Assembly: GCA_001797815.1 (NCBI GenBank)
Contig: MGQK01000130.1
Coordinates: 17,066-22,138 of the forward strand
Direction: 5' to 3'
Source: Deltaproteobacteria bacterium RBG_13_61_14
GTDB lineage: Bacteria > RBG-13-61-14
Length of the DNA stretch: 5,073 nucleotides
Notes under the pieces: model-generated
Told to the model about the DNA's origin: nothing
Seen by the model: the letters and a program-made list of their open reading frames with translations, nothing else
Databases searched by the model: none
In this document: positions 1-5,073 of the stretch, in pieces
How positions within the stretch are numbered: the first letter of the stretch is position 1
How the letters are laid out: every line of letters begins with the position of its first letter
Program-made: the position numbers and the translations under genes

Positions 1-254
1 TTGCGCAAGAGCTTGACCGGAACCCGCTCCGCTTCAGCCGCAGTATCCTCGGCCAGGCGGGAGATTATCCGCGCCGCCTCCAGGCAACTCGGGCATTCCA
101 GCAGGTGTTCGCGGACCGCGGTCTCCTCCAAGCCGGTCAGACCGCCGTCCAAAAAACCCGCCAGGGCCTCCTCCGCCGGACAGGGCCCCGGATCTCTGGG
201 CCGGCTGGAAAGAGCCGCGATTTGGTTTTTAATAATCTTATCTAACTCTTGCAT
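1..254 (-). CDS. Probable zinc-finger anti-sigma factor (zf-HC2/ZAS domain), 3' end beyond window
   Basis: Reading the minus strand from the ATG at 252-254 gives 84 complete codons that stay open to the window edge, so the C-terminus is missing. The segment contains C25, then H50-x3-C54-x2-C57, the His-Cys-Cys pattern of zinc-binding anti-sigma (ZAS, zf-HC2) domains. The local sequence is HLLECPSC, preceded by a typical EEALAGFLDGGLTGLEE helix region. Such domains usually bind and inhibit an ECF sigma factor. The start is supported by a GAGGT Shine-Dalgarno-like sequence (262-266) 7 bases upstream. The gene begins 56 bases after the stop of the ECF sigma gene on the same strand, the usual order of a sigma/anti-sigma pair. 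No membrane segment is seen in the visible part; in this family it would normally follow the zinc domain, so whether the protein is membrane-bound cannot be judged here. A stand-alone zf-HC2 protein of other function remains possible. Confidence 0.82.
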   Translation of the reverse strand, partial: MQELDKIIKNQIAALSSRPRDPGPCPAEEALAGFLDGGLTGLEETAVREHLLECPSCLEAARIISRLAEDTAAEAERVPVKLLR

Positions 255-310
255 CTCCCCGACCTCAAAAAAAGCCCATCCCCAATTACCCTAAATAGAC
301 GCCCTTCGCT

Positions 311-931
311 TCATTTTCTTGCGCCTTTTTGAATTTTTTCGCTGATCTTGGATTTCAGCCGGTTCACCCGGCTATAAACCGTGCTCACCGTCACCCGGAG
401 CGCCTGGGCCACATCCTCCGGCGGCAGCTCCTTAAGATAGTAAAGCTCCACAAAACGCCGGTCGTCCTCGCTCAGCTCGGCAATGGCCTGGGCCACGATC
501 TCTTCCCGTTCCTTAATCAGCAGCATCTCTTCCGGGCTCAGCGCCGGTTCCTGCAACGAACTTTCCATCACCGCCGCTTCCGACTCGGCCTCAAAATCCA
601 CCCGCAGATAGGTGCGGCCCGAACGCCGGATATGATCCAGCACGTGCCGGGTGGCGATGGTCCGCAGCCACGTCGCCACGCTGCAACCCCGGTCCCCCCG
701 GTATTGCCGCAACTTCTTGCAATCGTCCCGGATCAAAAGCTCGAAAATCTCGTTGAACAGGTCCTCCAACTCCTCGGGGGTCACCGGGTAACTCTTCATC
801 TGCGAGGCCCGCTGGATGCTGTAATAGATCAGCCGGGAATATTGCGCCACAAATGCTTCCCAGGCCCCCCGCTTTTTGTTCCAGCAGTCAATCAGCAGTT
901 GCTTCTGGGCGTCATGATCAGGCGGGGCCAT
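311..931 (-). CDS. ECF-type RNA polymerase sigma factor (sigma-70 family)
   Basis: The 206-residue product matches the two-domain plan of ECF sigma factors. Region 2 lies at about residues 24-105, with the helix EDLFNEIFELLI and the segment CSVATWLRTIATRHVLDHIRR, which fits regions 2.2-2.4 (core binding and -10 recognition). Region 4 lies at about 135-198, with LSEDDRRFVELYYLKELPPE followed by a helix-turn-helix near 169-196 (VAQALRVTVSTVYSRVNRLK) for -35 recognition. The linker (about 106-134) is acidic, and no region 1 or 3 is seen. The product would direct RNA polymerase to a dedicated promoter set. The ATG at 929-931 has no obvious Shine-Dalgarno sequence. However, the upstream frame has no ATG, GTG or TTG before an in-frame TAA near 1024, so it is the best start. 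The next gene encodes a zinc-finger protein that is probably its anti-sigma factor. The preceding gene, on the same strand, is an FGE-like lipoprotein. The ECF subgroup and the target promoters cannot be told from the window. Confidence 0.93.
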   Translation of the reverse strand: MAPPDHDAQKQLLIDCWNKKRGAWEAFVAQYSRLIYYSIQRASQMKSYPVTPEELEDLFNEIFELLIRDDCKKLRQYRGDRGCSVATWLRTIATRHVLDHIRRSGRTYLRVDFEAESEAAVMESSLQEPALSPEEMLLIKEREEIVAQAIAELSEDDRRFVELYYLKELPPEDVAQALRVTVSTVYSRVNRLKSKISEKIQKGARK

Positions 932-948
932 CGTTAAAACCGTTGCTC

Positions 949-1026
949 GATTTCGGATTTTGGATTTCGGATTTTTGATTAATGGATTCTGGGCAATCCA
1001 AAATCCAAAATCTAAAATCCAAAATT
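949..1026. repeat. Long imperfect inverted repeat (GGATTTT units) filling the lipoprotein-sigma spacer
   Basis: Arms 949-980 and 995-1026 are 32 bases each and complementary at 27 of 32 positions, around a 14-base loop. On the minus-strand transcript two of the mismatches become G-U pairs, so the RNA could form a hairpin of about 29 pairs. Both arms are themselves made of short GGATTTT/GGATTTC-like units. The element starts 3 bases after the lipoprotein stop codon and ends 17 bases before the sigma start codon, so it occupies nearly all of the 98-base gap. No U-run follows it, so it does not look like a standard intrinsic terminator. It could protect the upstream message, reduce readthrough, or be one copy of a dispersed intergenic repeat. 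Confidence 0.85.
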
Positions 1027-1029
1027 ACC

Positions 1030-2673
1030 TCAGGGCCCATCCGCGGCGCAGCGGAAGCCGATCATGTAATCCATTCCGATTTGCCACGGGTCATCATAGT
1101 AATTACGGAAAGTGCTGCGCGCTACTTGCGCGCTGGAGGTGTAAGACCCGCCTCGATTGACGATGCAGTCCCAACTGCCATTAAGGCAAGTGCTATTGGC
1201 TTCAACATCCATCAGGGGATCCGGGACCGGTTCCAGGGGCTTTAAGACGGAATAATAATCGTCCTGATAAAAATCCTGAACCCATTCCATCATGTTGCCC
1301 GCCAAATGATAAACACCTAAGGGATTGGCCCCGTAGATGGGGTCATTTACCGCGAGCACATGCCCAATGCAGCCCAGGACGTTGGCTGTGGCACAATCAA
1401 CCGTATTGCCGCCGAGGGGATTTAACCGGCCATCGGGCTCATTATTGGCGCCGGCACCGGCCCGGGCCGCCCGCTCCCATTCAGCTTCCGTGGAAAGTCG
1501 CTTTCCTCCATTCCAATTACAAAACCATTCCGCGGAAAACTTATCAATGTTTTGAACCGGGTATTTTTCCCGACCGGGCAAAGGATAAACCAAGGTATCA
1601 ACGATGTCATCGGGGAAGGGGTTTTTCGGCGAACCGGCCGGAATCAAAACATCCTCAAACACGACATCTTCACTCCCAACCAAGGGACAATAATGCGAGC
1701 CAGCATTGGCCGGATCATCCAAGATGTAGTAACACAATAAGTAGTCGGCAAAGGAAGTTTCATACAGATCCAGGTAATAATCGGATAAAAGGACCAGGTG
1801 CTGCGGCTGTTCCGGATCGGAGCCGCTGTCGTAGCCCATCTCAAACGGCGTGGGAGTGGTAATAAGCACCATGTCGGCCAGCGCGTCCAAAGTGACGTTA
1901 AGGGCCTGGACCGTGGGATTTCCCTGGTCGTCGGTGGCCGTCACGGTGACCACGTTGACGCCGGGAGTCAGGTCCACGTGGGCCAGCCAGATGTCCAGGT
2001 CGCCGGGAATTCCGGAATAGCTTTCCGCGGCGACCGGCCCAGTGCCCGGGTCAACGATGACCGAGGCGACCGTGCCGCAATCCCAGGCCTTACCCACCAC
2101 TGGAATAGTCATGGCTCCAGTGGCCTGACCATCGCGGGGCGCGATAATCGTCAATTCCGGGCCGACAACGTCGGGGCCAGCCAAGTCTAAGTTCACCAGG
2201 ATGTGGGCCGCGTCTTTATTGAAGTTGCCACGGTCATCCATCGTCCCGACTCGAATAGCAAAGGGAATGGACTGCCCGCAAACATCGGGGAAAATCAGGC
2301 GGGCCTGCCAAGTGTCGAAATCTCCGGTCAGGTTGTCGGCCGGAACGGCCTGAAGCTGGCCGCCCACCACCATGCCCGCGCCGATCATCTGCGGGTAACA
2401 GGGATCGGACCGGTCCGGGGTGTCGCCGTCCCGGCAGCCGAAGACCACCACCGAGGTCACCGTATTCAGGTCCGAGGCGGTGCCGGTGACTAATAAGGTA
2501 GTTTGGTCGGTGGCAAAACCGTCGGCGGGAGCGGTGATGGTTGCAACCGGCGCCCGGAGGTCGCCGGTCGCGCCGCCGTCCTCGGTGCCGGGCAAGAAGA
2601 AACAGGCCGACAACCCGAGGAGGCCCACGGCCAGACCCAGACCCAAGAATACCTTGCCCTGTGCTCGTCTCAT
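1030..2673 (-). CDS. Lipoprotein with Ig-like segments and a C-terminal FGE/SUMF1-fold domain lacking catalytic cysteines
   Basis: The 547-residue product begins with a basic, hydrophobic signal peptide (MRRAQGKVFLGLGLAVGLLG) ending in the lipobox LSAC, with lipidated C24. Two beta-rich, Ig-like segments follow at about 41-163 and 172-262. Each starts with a TITAP/TIIAP-DG motif, and the second ends in VNVVTVTATDDQGNP, a common extracellular Ig pattern. Residues 268-547 match the FGE-sulfatase fold: MVLI...FEMG, the YETSFADY helix, the KRLSTEAEWERAARAG core, LAGNMMEWVQDFY, and a final RGGSY...ARS...GFRCA. The two active-site cysteines of true FGEs, which lie just after RGGSY, appear to be Thr512 and Val518, so oxidase activity is unlikely. 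The domain may bind a ligand or be structural. Twelve other cysteines (C80, C92, C132, C199, C314, C329 and later ones) would allow disulfides in an exported protein. The start has a strong GGGAGGG (2678-2684) ribosome site and an upstream promoter. The ECF sigma gene follows 98 bases downstream. The cellular role is unknown; an envelope sensor or surface-display protein is inference. Confidence 0.9.
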   Translation of the reverse strand: MRRAQGKVFLGLGLAVGLLGLSACFFLPGTEDGGATGDLRAPVATITAPADGFATDQTTLLVTGTASDLNTVTSVVVFGCRDGDTPDRSDPCYPQMIGAGMVVGGQLQAVPADNLTGDFDTWQARLIFPDVCGQSIPFAIRVGTMDDRGNFNKDAAHILVNLDLAGPDVVGPELTIIAPRDGQATGAMTIPVVGKAWDCGTVASVIVDPGTGPVAAESYSGIPGDLDIWLAHVDLTPGVNVVTVTATDDQGNPTVQALNVTLDALADMVLITTPTPFEMGYDSGSDPEQPQHLVLLSDYYLDLYETSFADYLLCYYILDDPANAGSHYCPLVGSEDVVFEDVLIPAGSPKNPFPDDIVDTLVYPLPGREKYPVQNIDKFSAEWFCNWNGGKRLSTEAEWERAARAGAGANNEPDGRLNPLGGNTVDCATANVLGCIGHVLAVNDPIYGANPLGVYHLAGNMMEWVQDFYQDDYYSVLKPLEPVPDPLMDVEANSTCLNGSWDCIVNRGGSYTSSAQVARSTFRNYYDDPWQIGMDYMIGFRCAADGP

Positions 2674-2756
2674 CTTTCCCTCCCGGAACCACGCGCCGGG
2701 AGATTGATCCCGGCCCGGCAGCCGGCGCTTAAAGCCCTCAAGAATAAAGCTCTTAT

Positions 2757-2785
2757 TTTATATCAAGAAAATGCGGAATCGTCAA
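2757..2785 (-). promoter_or_regulatory. Sigma-70-type promoter for the lipoprotein gene
   Basis: On the minus strand, TTGACG (2780-2785) is separated by exactly 17 bases from TATAAA (2757-2762). Each box matches the consensus at 5 of 6 positions. Transcription would start near 2750, giving a leader of about 76 bases before the ATG at 2673. It is the only well-formed promoter seen upstream of this gene, and it suggests housekeeping expression of the lipoprotein and perhaps of the sigma and anti-sigma genes behind it. It has not been shown experimentally. Confidence 0.7.
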
Positions 2786-2826
2786 GGATTCCTTCAAAAT
2801 ATAATAGAGAGAGCGAGGGCATTTTT

Positions 2827-2844
2827 CTTGCGCCGCAACGCAAG
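2827..2844. repeat. Small perfect inverted repeat upstream of the lipoprotein promoter
   Basis: CTTGCG (2827-2832) and CGCAAG (2839-2844) are perfect inverted arms around a 6-base centre. The repeat lies about 40 bases upstream of the -35 box, where an activator or repressor could bind. The sequence next to it is a run of seven G. It could equally be a chance palindrome or a piece of the neighbouring repeat patchwork. Confidence 0.35.
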
Positions 2845-2854
2845 GGGGGGCAGG

Positions 2855-2886
2855 GTGTCAAGGTGTCAGGGCGTCAAGGTATCAAG
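2855..2886. repeat. 8-bp tandem repeat, four copies
   Basis: Four consecutive 8-base units can be read: GTGTCAAG, GTGTCAGG, GCGTCAAG and GTATCAAG, each differing from the first by one or two bases. A shorter 6-base series (TTGAAC, TTGAAC, CTGAAG) follows at 2898-2915. These are non-coding and part of the repeat patchwork in this spacer. Confidence 0.8.
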
Positions 2887-2916
2887 GCTTCTTCCCCTTG
2901 AACTTGAACCTGAAGG

Positions 2917-2967
2917 AATTCTTCTTTTGATTCCACAGCGCGGCCGGGCCGCAACCGAAGAAGAATT
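2917..2967. repeat. Nested palindrome with GC-rich core
   Basis: The outer arms AATTCTTCTT (2917-2926) and AAGAAGAATT (2958-2967) are perfectly complementary. Inside them lies the near-perfect palindrome GCGGCCGGGCCGC (2940-2952). The two together could fold as a stem with an internal loop on either strand. No T-run that would make it a normal terminator is adjacent on either side. Its function is unknown. Confidence 0.55.
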
Positions 2968-3073
2968 GGAAACCGCAGATGGACGCGGATAAACGCAAAT
3001 GAAGAGGAAGAAAGGATTTATCCATGAAAAGACAAGAATGGCAAAAGACAAGAAAACAAAAGAAGAGCATCCA

Positions 3074-3100
3074 CAGATTACGCAGATTTCGCAGATTTAA
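3074..3100. repeat. 9-bp tandem repeat, three copies
   Basis: Three consecutive units, CAGATTACG, CAGATTTCG and CAGATTTAA, lie inside the larger inverted-repeat block. They are non-coding. Confidence 0.75.
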
Positions 3101-3152
3101 GGAAATTCTTTAACTGAGCGCGAAGGCAAGGGAATTTAAAACGGCTTCGTTT

Positions 3153-3172
3153 CTTCGTGTCCCTTCGTGTCC
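3153..3172. repeat. 10-bp tandem repeat, two perfect copies
   Basis: CTTCGTGTCC occurs twice in direct succession, preceded by the related CTTCGTTT at 3145-3152. It lies inside the inverted-repeat block and is non-coding. Confidence 0.75.
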
Positions 3173-3276
3173 TTGGTGGATAAATCTCTTTTTTGTTTTT
3201 CTATCCGCGTTCATCCGCGTTCATCCGCGGTTAAAATTATCTTTCCAGATAAAAAGATGTGGCCAGATTACAATTG

Positions 3277-3300
3277 AAAAAAGGCGCGATCACTCGCGCC
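3277..3300 (-). terminator. Intrinsic terminator of the atp operon
   Basis: On the minus strand a perfect 7-bp GC-rich stem (GGCGCGA / TCGCGCC, 3283-3289 and 3294-3300) with a 4-base loop is followed at once by six T (3277-3282). It lies about 52 bases after the atpC stop codon in the direction of transcription, exactly where the end of the operon is expected. It separates the ATP synthase genes from the lipoprotein gene, which has its own promoter. Confidence 0.92.
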
Positions 3301-3352
3301 CCTTTCCCCGCATTTTCCCCTATCACCGGGTGGTTCTTAACAGCTTCTTTTC

Positions 3353-3766
3353 TCAAGTTTTCCTGGCCGCGAGGATCCGGGCCTGGGCCAGGTCGCGGGC
3401 CGCTTGGGCCTGGGCCAAAGCCTCCGCCTGCTCGATCGGGTCCAGCTTCTTGATGTCCGCTTCAGCCCGAGCCAGGGTCTCCTCGGCTTCAGCCGTGACA
3501 ATCTCCCCGGAAAGCTCCGCGCTCTCCACCAGCACCCTGACCCCTTCCTCGGAGACCTCCGCATACCCGCCGGAAATCGCCACCCGCTCCGCCGCGCCGT
3601 TTTGCACAAAGGTCAGCACCCCGGTCTTGAGCAGCGTCAAAAGCGGCCGGTGGCCCGGCAGCACCCCGAACTCGCCCAGCTCGCCCGGCGCGGTGACCGA
3701 CTCCACTTCAGCCTGCACCAGCCTCCGCTCCGGGGTCACCAGTTCAAAATTAAATTTTTCCGCCAT
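3353..3766 (-). CDS. atpC: F-type ATP synthase epsilon subunit
   Basis: The 137-residue product has the usual length (E. coli has 139) and plan. An N-terminal beta-sandwich (about 1-85) contains the family motif GELGEFGVLPGHRPLLT (28-44) and GGYAEV (66-71). A C-terminal alpha-helical hairpin (about 88-137) is rich in Ala, Glu and Gln. In the enzyme, epsilon belongs to the central stalk on the cytoplasmic side, linking gamma to the c-ring, and its helical hairpin can inhibit ATP hydrolysis. The start ATG at 3764-3766 is preceded by GGTGAG at a suitable distance. The gene follows atpD on the same strand, the normal order at the end of F1 operons, though the 106-base gap is wide for this pair. 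A strong terminator follows. Confidence 0.97.
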   Translation of the reverse strand: MAEKFNFELVTPERRLVQAEVESVTAPGELGEFGVLPGHRPLLTLLKTGVLTFVQNGAAERVAISGGYAEVSEEGVRVLVESAELSGEIVTAEAEETLARAEADIKKLDPIEQAEALAQAQAARDLAQARILAARKT

Positions 3767-3803
3767 GGCTACTCACCAACCAACTCTCCTACTGACTTTA
3801 GGG

Positions 3804-3825
3804 GCGCGGGTGCCCTCACCCGCGC
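3804..3825. repeat. Perfect GC-rich hairpin in the atpD-atpC gap
   Basis: GCGCGGGTG (3804-3812) and CACCCGCGC (3817-3825) are perfect 9-base inverted arms around a 4-base loop. On the minus-strand message this sits about 48 bases after the atpD stop and 38 bases before the atpC start. No T-run follows, so it is unlikely to terminate fully. It may stabilise the atpD end, lower atpC expression, or be one copy of a dispersed repeat. Confidence 0.8.
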
Positions 3826-3872
3826 AACCACCATTCATTCACGTGCACGTTCACCTTCACCAAAGCACAAGA

Positions 3873-5073
<1,201 letters not shown>

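Larger units (their letters stand above)
2971..3232. repeat. Imperfect inverted-repeat block built from 10-bp units
   Basis: The left end (2971-3000) and the reverse complement of the right end (3203-3232) agree at 25 of 30 positions. The similarity resumes further in: GGATTTATCCA near 3014-3024 matches the complement of TGGATAAATCT near 3177-3187. The ends consist of roughly 10-base units (ACGCGGAT-like on the left, ATCCGCGTTC repeated at 3203-3222 on the right). The interior holds other tandem units. No transposase and no clear target-site duplication are seen. It resembles the dispersed non-coding repeats common in environmental genomes, or a degenerate non-autonomous element. Confidence 0.6.
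2674..3352. other. Gene-free spacer between atpC and the lipoprotein gene, rich in short repeats
   Basis: These 679 bases hold no credible gene on either strand. The short open frames present have biased, repetitive translations that follow the underlying repeat units. The contents from right to left are the atp terminator (3277-3300), an imperfect inverted-repeat block (2971-3232), a nested palindrome (2917-2967), an 8-bp tandem repeat (2855-2886), a small inverted repeat (2827-2844) and the lipoprotein promoter (2757-2785). The long purine-rich stretch near 3000-3070 contains nothing else recognisable. Confidence 0.75.

Noticed and set aside
329-937. A 202-codon open frame on the plus strand opposite the sigma gene
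   Set aside because: It is antisense to a clearly recognisable sigma factor. Its product is rich in His, Arg and Pro with no recognisable motif, as expected of a shadow frame in GC-rich DNA.
1798-2493. Plus-strand open frames of 130 and 96 codons opposite the lipoprotein
   Set aside because: They are shadow frames of the Ig-like coding region, with no recognisable motif and no visible start signal.
2800-2805. TATAAT on the plus strand as a possible promoter -10 box
   Set aside because: No acceptable -35 box lies 16-18 bases upstream and no gene follows on that strand.
2866-3070. Two overlapping frames of about 61 codons on the minus strand, hydrophobic in part
   Set aside because: They translate the short repeat units of the spacer and have no supporting ribosome site. 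Such frames recur wherever these repeats occur.
2855-3232. The repeat-rich spacer as a CRISPR array
   Set aside because: The units are 6-10 bases long, adjacent to each other and of different sequence. There are no regular 20-40 base repeats separated by unique spacers, and no cas gene.

Overview
The window comes from a GC-rich bacterium. Coding regions are G/C-biased at third positions, while the intergenic DNA is more AT-rich. All supported genes lie on the minus strand and read right to left. There are five: the end of an F-type ATP synthase operon, then a lipoprotein, a sigma factor and a probable anti-sigma factor. The F1 beta and epsilon proteins and the style of intergenic repeats suggest an environmental, possibly Desulfobacterota-like lineage. 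That placement rests on impression, not on a search.

Right part (5073 to 3277): atpD (beta, 5' end cut by the window edge) is followed after 106 bases by atpC (epsilon). A GC-rich hairpin lies in the gap between them. The operon ends at a textbook intrinsic terminator at 3277-3300, just after atpC.

Middle (3276 to 2674): about 600 bases without a credible gene. This stretch is a patchwork of 6-10 bp tandem units and inverted repeats, including an imperfect inverted-repeat pair spanning 2971-3232. At its left end is a good sigma-70-type promoter (TTGACG, 17 bp, TATAAA) pointing at the lipoprotein gene.

Left part (2673 to 1): a 547-residue lipoprotein has a lipobox, two Ig-like segments and a C-terminal domain of the formylglycine-generating-enzyme (FGE/SUMF1) fold. 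That domain lacks the two catalytic cysteines. It is followed by an ECF-type sigma factor and a zinc-finger (ZAS/zf-HC2) protein, very likely the cognate anti-sigma factor, which runs off the left edge. A long imperfect hairpin built from GGATTTT-like units fills almost the whole gap between the lipoprotein and the sigma factor.

The ATP synthase half is housekeeping. The most interesting part is the lipoprotein / ECF sigma / anti-sigma arrangement, which could be a small envelope-linked regulatory locus. Nothing in the window proves a new system. The FGE-like lipoprotein, its base-composition break and the repeat-filled spacers are the points worth following up.
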